Source: Gracilariopsis chorda (lineage: Eukaryota; Rhodophyta; Florideophyceae; Gracilariales; Gracilariaceae). Taken from it: a stretch of DNA of 64,000 nucleotides. The translations under genes and the position numbers were made by a program. Where the stretch lies: positions 124,001 to 188,000 of the forward strand of contig NBIV01000031.1 of NCBI GenBank assembly GCA_003194525.1, given 5' to 3'. The notes under the pieces are model-generated. The model worked only from the letters and a program-made list of their open reading frames with translations. It was not told where the DNA came from and did not search any database. Below, piece by piece: positions 9,705 to 19,302 of the stretch. Positions within the stretch are counted from its first letter, which is position 1. Each line of letters begins with the position of its first letter.

Positions 9705-11744
9705 TTAGTACGTACAGTATCCCTTATCATTACCAGCTCTGTTAATGCCAGCGTGACGCAGAATGCCAACTGCCAGTTCCGGACTTCTCTCATAACTGAA
9801 AGAGCCGACGTAAAGAACATGCGGTCGTATTCTCCTACTACATTGCGGACAGCTCCCGGCTTCAAGCGGTCGAAAATAGTTGGGATCGAGTAGATGAACC
9901 ACTGCCGCATCATCCCTTTGACATCGCTGTTTCGATATTAAACCTTCATAATTCGCGCCACAACTAAATTTGAATAGCGGCCAACCAGCTCTTTGGGGTC
10001 GCTGTTCCAACGTTGCCATAACCGTTCTCAACAACTGTAGCGACTGCGGGGTGGGTCGTGCATACATGAAGCTTGTGGATATGTAAGAAGTGTCTACAGC
10101 CAATTGTGCCAATTCCGGCATCGGGGGTAAGAGGGCAATGTCAACATCTTGAAGATGCTCTTTGAAATACATCCATGGCAAGTTGTTAAACACGAGAGCA
10201 GGTTCCATACTGAACACTCGTTTGTCAAGTCTAAGCAATTCGTAAGTGACTTGGTAACGAGCAAGCTGCTTAAACGTGCCATAATCTGAAAAAGTAGAGT
10301 TGTCAAACTCGGAAAGGTAGATGGGAAAACCTCGAGTAACGCCGTACTGGTACAACTCGTCATCCAACGCCGCAATGATAAGAAACGGAAACAAGCGTGT
10401 AGCGCGCAGTGAACACACCAGTTCGCTGAGAACAAGTCGTTCGGAAAAATCGGCCACCACGACGAAGACGAAATCAGAGCGCGTCATAGAAGAAATGATA
10501 GAGAGAAGATGAGTTTGTACGAGAGGTAAGCCGAATACCACGCTGCTTTCATCGTCATCTGTAACGCCCGAGAGCGGAAATCGATCGCGTTGAGTACTGC
10601 CATGATTCTTGCTCAGTAGCCCGCAAAAAACTGTTCTAGAATTATTGACAATGAAGGGGTCACTTAGAGAGGCGTGCACAAAAGGGGAGTATTCGCATCG
10701 GCATGCAGCTGGTCTCACTCTTCGAAAGAGACACATGCCATCGGGTTCATAGCAACTGGAAAGTTTGAACTGCGCGTGTAGAGCAGTTCCCATCTGCTGT
10801 GCAAACGAACCATGTCTGTATGCCAAATAGGAGTTGATGTAAGTTTCAAACTTGGAACGTGAGTCATAGCTCCAAAACTGTTGCTCCGACGACGAGGTGC
10901 TATGAGCGAGATGATAGTTATGTGAGACATGCACGAGTGTTACCGCCTCTGAAATATCAATAACAGGACGTTTTCCCTCTTCGATAAGCTGATGCGTTAA
11001 CCAATTGTCATATCTGCCTCTCCCAAAAACGAAGGGTGGAATACGATGCCGCAACAAGGGACCGTAGGCTGTATGCCAGGCCCACAGATCAATGCCACCA
11101 TAAGTATGCAAAACGCCTGTATCGCGAGCCTGTCGAACTGCAAATTGTCTCGACTCGCGCATGGAAAGCGAGTTGGGACGGTACGAAGTAGAGGAAACAT
11201 CCCATCGAGCAGCAACAGCAACCGACCCGTGTGCAAGTTGTGTCTGTATTTTGCGCATCGCGTATGTGAAGTCGTCGAATAACAATATGTCCGCATTGAT
11301 AAAAACGACGATATCAGATGTGGAAGAGTTGATGATGTTGAACATAGAATTCAACAAAGGCACTTGGAGAAAGTTTTGGTCAACGTCCTTGACATGATTG
11401 AGTCGGAATTTTGCGCATACTCGCTCGTATCCAGGCCCGTCTCCTAACAACGTTATGCGTGGACGCGGGGTTAGCTGCAACCAAGATTGTATGGCGCGTA
11501 TCTGCAGTCGTTCATCAGTCCCCACAAACGGCTTCGGAGATGTGTAAAAGTGAAGGGACGGTAATTCTTGCAGACCGATATGCATGTAATTTCCATGCAA
11601 TAGCGTTTCACGAACGTAAAACAGGTGTACTCTACTTAAGAGCAAGAGGAGAGCGGTGGAGAACACTGCGAGATAGGTGTAGAAAGCTATGCGAGGCGGC
11701 GCATATCGGGAATGCATGTAGCGACTTGTGGGAGCGGCATGCAT
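9705..11744 (-). CDS. Type II membrane protein with two glycosyltransferase-like domains
   Basis: The protein has 679 residues and no intron. A short basic cytosolic tail and one hydrophobic anchor (about residue 18-40) give Golgi type II topology. Domain 1 (about 60-260) has the nucleotide-sugar fold pattern with STSDIVVFINADILLFDDF, where NAD (150-152) stands in place of the metal-binding DXD. Domain 2 (about 400-640) resembles GT77-type nucleotide-diphospho-sugar transferases (FLIIAALDDELYQYGVTRG; RYQVTYELLRLDKRVFSMEPALVF), but the usual DXD (SDVD) has become SMEP, so this half may be inactive or structural. Cys-rich stretches (about 325-345, 650-660) may form disulfides. The sugar and acceptor are unknown; a role in cell-wall galactan or glycoprotein synthesis is inference. 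Head-to-head with the AAA ATPase gene. Confidence 0.7.
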   Translation of the reverse strand: MHAAPTSRYMHSRYAPPRIAFYTYLAVFSTALLLLLSRVHLFYVRETLLHGNYMHIGLQELPSLHFYTSPKPFVGTDERLQIRAIQSWLQLTPRPRITLLGDGPGYERVCAKFRLNHVKDVDQNFLQVPLLNSMFNIINSSTSDIVVFINADILLFDDFTYAMRKIQTQLAHGSVAVAARWDVSSTSYRPNSLSMRESRQFAVRQARDTGVLHTYGGIDLWAWHTAYGPLLRHRIPPFVFGRGRYDNWLTHQLIEEGKRPVIDISEAVTLVHVSHNYHLAHSTSSSEQQFWSYDSRSKFETYINSYLAYRHGSFAQQMGTALHAQFKLSSCYEPDGMCLFRRVRPAACRCEYSPFVHASLSDPFIVNNSRTVFCGLLSKNHGSTQRDRFPLSGVTDDDESSVVFGLPLVQTHLLSIISSMTRSDFVFVVVADFSERLVLSELVCSLRATRLFPFLIIAALDDELYQYGVTRGFPIYLSEFDNSTFSDYGTFKQLARYQVTYELLRLDKRVFSMEPALVFNNLPWMYFKEHLQDVDIALLPPMPELAQLAVDTSYISTSFMYARPTPQSLQLLRTVMATLEQRPQRAGWPLFKFSCGANYEGLISKQRCQRDDAAVVHLLDPNYFRPLEAGSCPQCSRRIRPHVLYVGSFSYERSPELAVGILRHAGINRAGNDKGYCTY

Positions 11745-12191
11745 TTTGATGGCGGTCTTTTACGCTGCTTGAAAGAAGCATGGCGGCGACTGCCGCGGGG
11801 AGAGACGCTAGACGCGACTGCGATGGCGACAGTCATCTTAGAGGCGATGGCTTCCCACAGTGATGCTCCATGCATCACCGAAACGCAACTCTGAATTGGA
11901 AGCGATGCCACGCAGCACGGCACGTCTGATTGGTTCCGTAACTTGACATTTGGACAAGTGTATGCCACGTGCGCTTTCCATAGCTAACACGCGTGATGCC
12001 ACGGGGACGTGACACAACACGTCAAGAGACACATCGCCGTCGCTTCCAGCCCCCCTATGGTACCTGCTAACGCTCGTTGTATACCTTCGTGCAGTTAACT
12101 AGCGCTCCTTCCTCCTTGCGGAGTATCGACGGTTCAGACTGCCTTGGAGCTCGACGGTGCGCTCCCTTTCTGAGCGGTGAACACTTCGAAG
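11745..12191. promoter_or_regulatory. Divergent intergenic region between glycosyltransferase and AAA ATPase
   Basis: A 447-bp spacer between two divergent genes, which must include both promoters. No repeat or other gene is visible in it. Confidence 0.35.
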
Positions 12192-13937
12192 ATGGGCTCC
12201 TCTGTGCTCTCCATCCGCCCCGCGGTGGTGTACCTTTCCACGCGGCTTCGCCACATCTTGCTACGCTCCAAACTTCTCAGAACTGCATATCTACCTTCTT
12301 CATCCCTTCCGCCGCGTCCCATTCGCTCCTTCTCATCATTTCGGTCTACGCCCCGCGAAAATGTACATAGCACTTCGTCAACTCCCCGACTCGTGCCCAT
12401 TCTAGCCGCGTCCGCCGCAGCGCTAGTTCTATGCGAACATGCATTTTGTGACGCCCCGTATGCAGACATAACATGGCCTTCTCTTCTCCAACAATTGCAG
12501 GACGTGCAAAAATCACATTCACTGCAATCCGGCTTCACAGCCATGCGTCGTCCTTTAAACGAAACCACCGATGCATGGTCTTTTCAACTCACTTTTCCGA
12601 TATCTCAACATGCCGATATCTACGCTTTGCTAACCACTTTGGCCACCGCCTTGGCGAGCGATACCACGCAATCCCCCAGAATGGATGTGGACGAAAGTCC
12701 CACTCGTACAGTGCTCACCGTCAGTCATGACGCTTTTCACTTGCAGTTGTCTGTGCCCCGTTTGGGCGGTTTTGACAGCTCTGTCGCTGTGGAGTTGATG
12801 CGCGTTGGTCCCGACGCGACTTTTTCGCAGCGTGAGGTGGACGCTTTGATAAGGGCCTATGTTATTGGACAGGCAGCCGCGCAGCATGAGGACGGGCTGC
12901 TTGACGGGAAAAACAGCGTTGATGTTGGTCCGCGAACCATTTTAGATAGAGGTCAAGCCCGGCCACCACAACGATCAAACCCTTATCAATACGAGAATGA
13001 AAAGTCCGTCGCGTGGAACAAGTTGGTGGATATGGGCGTTGAAGTGTTTGATGGAAAGTCATCAAACTTGAATTGGGAGGCTCTTGCGGGATATGAACAG
13101 GTTAAAAAACGAATTGACGATACTTTGGTACTGCCTCTCAGTCATCCGGAAGTGTACGACTCCATTGTTAAGGGAACCAGAAAACGATTCGAGTCCAATC
13201 TACCGAAAGCTATTCTGTATGAAGGACCTCCCGGATGCGGGAAGACTCTTTCCGCTAAGATTCTGGCGGCCAGTATTGGCGTTCCCTTTGTACACGTTCC
13301 ATTGGAAACCATTCTTAGCAAGTATTACGGGGAGACCACGAAGAAATTAGCAGATATCCTTCAAACGGCAAATCAACTGGGACGCTGTGTTGTGTTTATC
13401 GATGAATGTGATTCGATAGGTCTTAGCAGAGATTCTTCGACGGAGATTCATGAGGTCACGCGTCGAACATTAAGCGTTTTGTTGAGACATATTGATGGCA
13501 TGGATGGCGCGCAGAATACTATTTTATTGGCGGCTACGAATCATAAGGAGGATATTGACTCTGCTCTCATGTCTCGTTTTGATGTTGTGGTTCGGTTTCC
13601 GTTACCTGATTTAGAGACGAGAGCGGCTATACTGTCGTTGTATGCTAAACATCTTTCTGAGGAAGAGTTGAAGACAATTGCCCAAATATCTGAAGGCTTT
13701 TCTGGGAGAGAGTTGCTTGACGTTTGTGAAGAGGCGGAACGTACGCATGGTGGAAGTATCGTTAGACGGTATCCCCAGGGTACTAAGGATGTTGGATTAC
13801 CTGGGGTTGAAGAGTATGTTGCAGCTGTGGGTCGGAAGGCCGCGCATGTCGTTGGTCGTCAAGGTGGTGGAGGTGTCGAGAGTCGTGACGGTGTTCGTGG
13901 CAGGATTGGTAGACCTGCCCAATCTGTTGCTACTTAA
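12192..13937 (+). CDS. Mitochondrial AAA+ ATPase of the MSP1/ATAD1-like group
   Basis: The protein has 581 residues from the ATG at 12192 (an in-frame ATG at 12177 adds five). The first ~60 residues are Arg/Ser-rich with almost no acidic residues, as in a mitochondrial presequence, followed by a hydrophobic stretch (LVPILAASAAALVL) that could anchor it in the inner membrane. A family-specific middle region (95-290) precedes one AAA module: Walker A GPPGCGKT (about 345-352), Walker B CVVFIDECD, sensor-1 AATN, and SALMSRFD at the position of the arginine-finger region. A short second region of homology (EGFSGRELLDVCEEAERTHGG) and a Gly-rich tail complete it. Such proteins form hexamers that pull on membrane or matrix substrates. 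The single AAA module and lack of an M41 protease domain exclude FtsH/YME1. Whether it is an MSP1 orthologue or a lineage-specific relative is open. Confidence 0.75.
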   Translation: MGSSVLSIRPAVVYLSTRLRHILLRSKLLRTAYLPSSSLPPRPIRSFSSFRSTPRENVHSTSSTPRLVPILAASAAALVLCEHAFCDAPYADITWPSLLQQLQDVQKSHSLQSGFTAMRRPLNETTDAWSFQLTFPISQHADIYALLTTLATALASDTTQSPRMDVDESPTRTVLTVSHDAFHLQLSVPRLGGFDSSVAVELMRVGPDATFSQREVDALIRAYVIGQAAAQHEDGLLDGKNSVDVGPRTILDRGQARPPQRSNPYQYENEKSVAWNKLVDMGVEVFDGKSSNLNWEALAGYEQVKKRIDDTLVLPLSHPEVYDSIVKGTRKRFESNLPKAILYEGPPGCGKTLSAKILAASIGVPFVHVPLETILSKYYGETTKKLADILQTANQLGRCVVFIDECDSIGLSRDSSTEIHEVTRRTLSVLLRHIDGMDGAQNTILLAATNHKEDIDSALMSRFDVVVRFPLPDLETRAAILSLYAKHLSEEELKTIAQISEGFSGRELLDVCEEAERTHGGSIVRRYPQGTKDVGLPGVEEYVAAVGRKAAHVVGRQGGGGVESRDGVRGRIGRPAQSVAT

Positions 13938-14174
13938 ATGTCGAGGTGGAGGTTTTTTTGGAAGAGTAGGATGTATATTAGACTGTTTTTGAGAAGACGA
14001 CTGGCGATGTATAGCGGTTTGGTTCGGTAACTTGTATCTTGTATGTACCTAACAAAGATTGCTGAGGAAAGCTTTTTGTTTGCAGTGCTTGGGGTGAAGC
14101 TGTTTGGTCTGAACTGTTCTCAGAGGAAGATAACGTCTCTTGTTTGGTGTTCGAGCTCCATACCATACGCGTGT

Positions 14175-14215
<41 letters not shown>

Positions 14216-14972
14216 GTATGCATGTTCAAATCCTCCCCCGGATTGCCACCTTATGGAATCTGAGTTCGCTCAGTTCAGATCTTGTCCGCAAATAGAGTTA
14301 CGAGCGGTGCTTTTCTCTTGCGTTAACCCCGGCGGCCGTGAAGCCAGTCTATTGCATCATGCGGGGCGATGGTTGTATGGTGTCAAGGTGAAGCCGTGCA
14401 ATCGTCGTATTAACATCGCCCCTGATTTTGCTTCCGACACATCTCTGGGCAAATGATCGCATCTCGATATCATACAACCCATACCCCGAAGGACCAGCGC
14501 AGAGTTTGGGATCGGACAGAGATGCGCTACTCCTGATCTTGACTTCGTTCAGTGCGCGAAAGCTGTACTTCTTCAACAGTATGACGGCGGTTCATAGATT
14601 CCTTTGCATGACACCGTTCAACAACGCCCCTTACCTTGATATTTCGCTTGCATCACAACCGTGCGCTCCGTTTTCCTTAAAGCCCCATACAATACAGACA
14701 ATCAACGGGCGTCACATAGCTAGCGACACCAGTAAACGTCCGTCTTCCTTCAAACAAGGCAAAGGCCGAACTTCGAAAGGCACAAAACACTACCTTCTAT
14801 AGAAGAGAAACTCCTTGGAGTCGATGTATTGCTTACAGCTTAAACTAAACAGATATGTGCTCACCCCAAGATAGACGCTCTTCTTCTCATTTCCATTCCA
14901 CATAAACTGGTATAAAAGACGTAGTCATTTCCTCTCGAAGTTTCATCATCGGTACAGACAGTCAAACGAAAC
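13938..14972. other. Intergenic spacer with microsatellite
   Basis: About 1 kb without a recognisable gene. It includes a (GT)n microsatellite (14171-14213). A short open frame on the plus strand (14428-14802) shows no domain. A TATAAAAG-type motif lies at about 14911-14918, some 60 bp before the start of the vWFA-like gene at 14973. Confidence 0.4.
14171..14213. repeat. (GT)n microsatellite
   Basis: GT dinucleotides run from 14171, broken once by CT at 14179-14180, then 16 perfect units to 14212. Confidence 0.95.
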
Positions 14973-16999
14973 ATGATTCACAATCACATCTTTTTTTCGA
15001 TAGTGATCTTCTCTCTTTTCTTGGGCTGTGCTCTCTCCAAAAAGCCTGATGAGGCAGTAAATGGAAATAACACTGAGCCTCTGGCGCGTCTGGGACCAAA
15101 AACATGCAACTTGGACGTCTGCTTCGTAATCGGTCAGAGTTGCCTCATGCCGAGAGACGATGTTTTCTCTTCTATCGAGAAGACAGTGAAGGAGCTGACT
15201 AAGGATGGCTATACTTCCGCTCACTACTCGACGTTCGGATTCTCGGAGATTGCGCCTGTTTCACAGAAGCGAGTATCGAGGCAGGAACACGACCCGGGAG
15301 GTCGTTAAACTCGCCCAAGCAACCGGTCAGCTTGCCAGTTGCCCTCGCGGACCTGGGTGAATAGTCTTGAAAAGTCACCCGCGTAACTGCACGTACGCAG
15401 TCGGTCACGGGCCCGCTACCGGAAGAAGATCCAGCCGCTGTTTCCCTGAATTTTTCCCTCGAAGGAAGAGCTCCAAAGGAGCCTCTGGACCGGGGTTTTT
15501 TCCAGGGTTTTCTCGGAGGATCTACACTTGGATCAGACGCCGCAGCAGGTTACGCGCCGGTTCTTACCCCCGATCTTGCCGCTGAAATGAGGATTGGGCG
15601 GAAAGGATGTCGTCAATGGTTTCTTGGCGGCCAACGTGGTACATGCGAATCGCCTTGTCGTGGTGTGCCCCTTACCCGAGGACCTCTAGAGGTTGAATGA
15701 AATGGTGGAATGAAGAAGGCAACAGTCCTCGGAAACGAAACGATTCTGCGGTTGAACACGCCTAGACACCTAATGCATTCTTAGTATAGTAGTAACCCAG
15801 TGTGTGTAGCACGACTCCGGGTTGTAGCTAATAGCTATCGTACGAAGAACGCGTTATAGGTTGTAGGGGTCCTTAGCAAACCCCCGGGCTAACATAGAAT
15901 TGATGTTACTCGTTCGTAAACAGAGAGAGAGAGAGGCAGGAACAGTTTCTTAAGGCTATCAACAGTCCTCTTGACAATGAACAGTTCGAATCTTTTCAGA
16001 AAGCTCTCAGAAATTGTTTTGCAGGGCTTGTGGGCGATAAGCAACGAGTTGTCGTCATCACCGATGGCTTCAAGTCTTTTGCCCCCCTCCCCACACCTGC
16101 TGGTGCCCTGGGTTCCCACAAACTGCCTAGTTCTGGTGGGGGTTTCGAACTGTTGGAGTTGAAGACGTTCAGTATTGCGGTCGGGGAACCCGAAAACGAG
16201 AATTATCTAGAGGCTCTTGCCAGCCAACCCGAGTACTACAAAAAGGTTCCTTCGCTCAAAGCCTTGAATCTGGCAAGAGAGCTGGCTTCGGATCTATCTT
16301 GTCCCCAGGAGTCCTGCCCAATTGACCACGTGTGCTTCGCCATGGACAAGAGTGGATCCATCGCTTCTAATGACTGACTACAAGAAGTAGCAGAGTTTTG
16401 GCAGTGACATCGCAATTCGGATCAGCAATCCGTCCGTACGGACCAAATATTCTGCAGTCAAGTTCGACAGCGGAGTGCAGTTAATACAGGGCGCAACGAC
16501 TTCGTTGGGGATGTTTCAGGCTAAAGTGCTCGCTCCGGTCAATCCTTTTGGCGGAACAAATATCCAAGCAGGTCTTACCGCATGTTACGAACAGGTAAGG
16601 AACGGGAAAGGGAGCAGATCAATCATCCTGCTGACAGACGGTCAAAGTTTCGGGGCTCCGATTGCGAACCAGATTAAGTCCGAAGGGATTTCGATCGTGA
16701 CAATTGGAATCGGGAAAAACGTGAATGCTGATTATCTCAAAGATATAGCGAGTGATCCGGCAGAAGACTTCTACATTTCTGCCGAATTCGAAAAGCTTGG
16801 ACAGAAGGTGGCTGAGGTTGCGGCAACTACGTGCGTTCTCCCAGACTTTAAAGCGCCGGCTTCAAACACACCCGCACCAGGGGCCGCGGTTTCGGCTGGA
16901 CCTGGTGCAGCAATTGCAGACGCTGATATTGCTCTAGGAAGGGCATCGCCTGCTGAGGATCCGTTCACTTTTTGCGGCGAGGGAGAGGAATGCAACTAG
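14973..16999 (+). pseudogene. Secreted multi-vWFA-domain protein, broken copy
   Basis: The start is intact with a signal peptide (MIHNHIFFSIVIFSLFLGCALS). A first vWFA-like domain follows, but where the MIDAS motif DxSxS is expected it reads VIGQSC. Near 15260 the frame shifts: the homologous text continues in another frame (NTTREVVKLAQATGQLASC) and then is interrupted from about 15346 to 15915. It resumes at RQEQFLKAINSPLDNEQF and VVVITDGFKS, then a second vWFA domain opens with FAMDKSGSIASND, where the MIDAS is intact. A TGA at 16375-16377 and a further frameshift near 16400 break it again, and the last part (IILLTDGQSF, TIGIGKNVNADYLKDIASDP) runs intact to 16999 with an Ala/Pro-rich tail. 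Intact vWFA domains bind metal-dependent protein ligands outside the cell. One inserted block, one stop and two frameshifts make this copy almost certainly dead. Confidence 0.75.
15346..15915. mobile_element. Unidentified insertion inside the vWFA pseudogene
   Basis: The vWFA-like reading stops at about 15345 and resumes at about 15916. The block between has a single frame open from about 15370 to 15701 whose product has no recognised domain, followed by ~200 bp of non-coding DNA that ends in a GA-rich run (15919-15931). Several short perfect hairpins (CTCCAAAGGAG, GACCTCTAGAGGTT) resemble the style of the Gypsy element further right. A transposon fragment is the simplest reading; I could not find a target duplication. 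Confidence 0.4.
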
Positions 17000-17829
17000 T
17001 GGAACTTCATAAGCATCATATCGCCATATGCTTGCACCTTGTAGGTGTTGGTAACAAGAACGTAGTAAATGCGCATAGCCAGTATACAAATTCAGAGAAC
17101 AAATACGGTGCGAAACAAAGGCAACTATGTTGTGGCTCATGATGCGCACTGAACCCCATTGCGCCCAACTTGCAGACGCTGCCGACCCTTTCCCATTCAG
17201 ATTGTGCGCTTGCAGACACGGACAGCAGCTAAAGGGTTAGCCTTGCCTTACTAGCTAGACAGGTATCTATGACAATCCTAACCATCGATCCAATTGCTAT
17301 GAGGTTTGATGCTTGATGTTAAACTACAAAGAGTTTTGTGTGTTTGAAGTTAAGCGGGTGCGCATGGTCGGCACCAGCAATGCTTGCCATGTTGCGGTTG
17401 TAAGTCAATTACGGGACGTGTTTGCACAGCTCATTGAATCAGCATTGCTGTACTGTTTTCGTGCCCCGCCCTTCAGTGCTGCCACGAAGCCTTACCTCTG
17501 AAACCTGTTTTTGGCTCCAGATTTCACACGTGCGCCCAATATGTTGTGCCGCGCCCGCCATTTGGTCCGCGGGCCCATTTCTCAGTGGTACGTGCCCCAA
17601 CGCGATAGCGCTTCTTGCTACGTTGGCGTACCTTGTTGTACCTTCAAATCGTTTCTGCCTTTTTGTTCTTCTTGCTCCTCCAGCGCTCCTTCAGCCACTA
17701 CTTCAACCTCCCCCGTCTTAGCACCGTTCGTACCGCTCTCCATCACCATCCGTTATCCCCCTGTCCAGCCCGTCAAAACCCTTAAACCCTCCTCACTACG
17801 TCGTCTTGCGCAAACTCTAGCCATTCGCC
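17000..17829. other. Intergenic spacer upstream of VPS60
   Basis: About 0.8 kb with no gene. The last ~150 bp before 17830 are pyrimidine-rich, as in a 5' leader. Confidence 0.4.
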
Positions 17830-18522
17830 ATGGGCGTGTTCGGAAAGAAACCGCAAATCGTCAATGCGCCATACGTGCAACCGCCTCGAAGAGAGCCTCA
17901 GGGCCCGTCCATGGACGAGGCGATCCACAACTCCGAGCTCAGAACAACCAGTTTAGAAGCGCGTATTCAGAAGGTCGACGCCGACATTCTCAACTACAAG
18001 CGCGAAATGCAGCGCTGTCGACCCGGAACAAGCACCCATTCCATGTACAAACGCCGCGCCCTTCAGGCCATGAAGCAGAAAAAGTCGCTTGAACAACGCA
18101 CCTCTATGAACGCAAACGCAACCTTCAATCTTGAACAAGTCAGAGATGTCAAGTACATGCACCAGGACAACATGGCCATGGTGCAAAACCTAAAGGCCGC
18201 CAATCAGGAATTACGCAAACAACAACAAAACATTGACATTGACCAGATTGAAGAGCTTCATGAAGAAATGCAGGATGCTTTGAATGATGCTAATGAAATT
18301 CAAGAAGTTCTTGGTCGATCTTATGACGTCGACTACGTTGACGACGCCGCTTTGGAAGCCGAGTTGGATGAACTTGAAGAAGATGCTCTCAATTACGCTG
18401 CTGGAGATAGTTTGGCTGCCCCGAGTTATCTGCAACCTACGCCGCTTCAGGCGGCTTCTAGCTCTACAGCTGTCAGACCTAATTATGAACCACCACAGGG
18501 ACTACCCGAGCAGAGATACTAG
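17830..18522 (+). CDS. VPS60: ESCRT-III subunit VPS60/CHMP5
   Basis: The protein has 230 residues and no intron. The N-terminus MGVFGKK is the amphipathic/basic start of Snf7-family proteins. The core helices read LEARIQKVDADILNYKREMQRCRPG and YKRRALQAMKQKKSLEQR, aligned with CHMP5 (ISRLDAELVKYKDQIKK; KQKALRVLKQKRMYEQQ). The diagnostic block is IDQIEELHEEMQDALNDANEIQEVLGRSY, nearly the CHMP5 signature ([27 protein letters not shown]). An acidic helix (DDAALEAELDELEEDAL) and a Pro-rich tail follow, where VPS60 binds the LIP5/Vta1 co-activator of the VPS4 ATPase. It acts on endosomal membranes in multivesicular-body formation. Confidence 0.93.
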   Translation: MGVFGKKPQIVNAPYVQPPRREPQGPSMDEAIHNSELRTTSLEARIQKVDADILNYKREMQRCRPGTSTHSMYKRRALQAMKQKKSLEQRTSMNANATFNLEQVRDVKYMHQDNMAMVQNLKAANQELRKQQQNIDIDQIEELHEEMQDALNDANEIQEVLGRSYDVDYVDDAALEAELDELEEDALNYAAGDSLAAPSYLQPTPLQAASSSTAVRPNYEPPQGLPEQRY

Positions 18523-19302
18523 ACGTAATCTATTCTTTTTCAACGCTTCGCTTTCTTGTTTTTGTAGCTTTCATCTGCCCTTTTGATATGCTCTTCTTCT
18601 CTTCTACTTGCGGACCCGCTTGGTGGTAGCTCGTTAGGTGACGCACACTTTGTGCTTTCTGTCCGTGGGCCCTTATTCATGTATGATATCCACGTGAGTT
18701 AAAAATGAAAACTGTCCTCAAATCTGCACGCAGATGCTCTCCTACGAGTATCACCCGTACCTGTAACTTTCTTGTCACGTTTCTCATGAGTTGTTTTGCC
18801 GCCTTCTATCATAACTCTTATATTAATGCATCGCGTTGTTCATTTGCTCCCTTTATAGCTTCTGGGTGTAGTACGTACAAGTAGTGGTTTATACGACCTA
18901 GTCTCGAAATACATACTTGAAGTACATGCACGGCACTTCTTGGAAGGTTTAGTCTCTAGTATACCTCTATTTTAATGTACGGCGAATGATCGGGACCGCC
19001 CCGACTTTTGTCAACAGCCTCGACTTCTAACTTCATGCTCTGTTGGTTCAATCCTTTTGCAGTCTTCGTGCTTTCTTACACATGATCAGCCTATATTCAT
19101 TTTCGAAGTGTTAGCATTAGCTTATTTGATGCATGACCCCCTGTCAAACGAAGAGCTTGTCTAGGTCGACTAGGTCATTAATAGGAACACAATGAGTTCG
19201 TGGTGAGAGGTCAAGTCAGTATGTTTTCTTTACATGGGCTTCATCGGAAGCGCTATAACCAGGTTCCAATATGCGGCGAACTGTTGGAGAAAAATGCGTG
19301 CA
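18523..19302. other. Intergenic spacer
   Basis: AT-rich spacer between two convergent genes. I see no gene, repeat or RNA signature in it. Confidence 0.4.
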
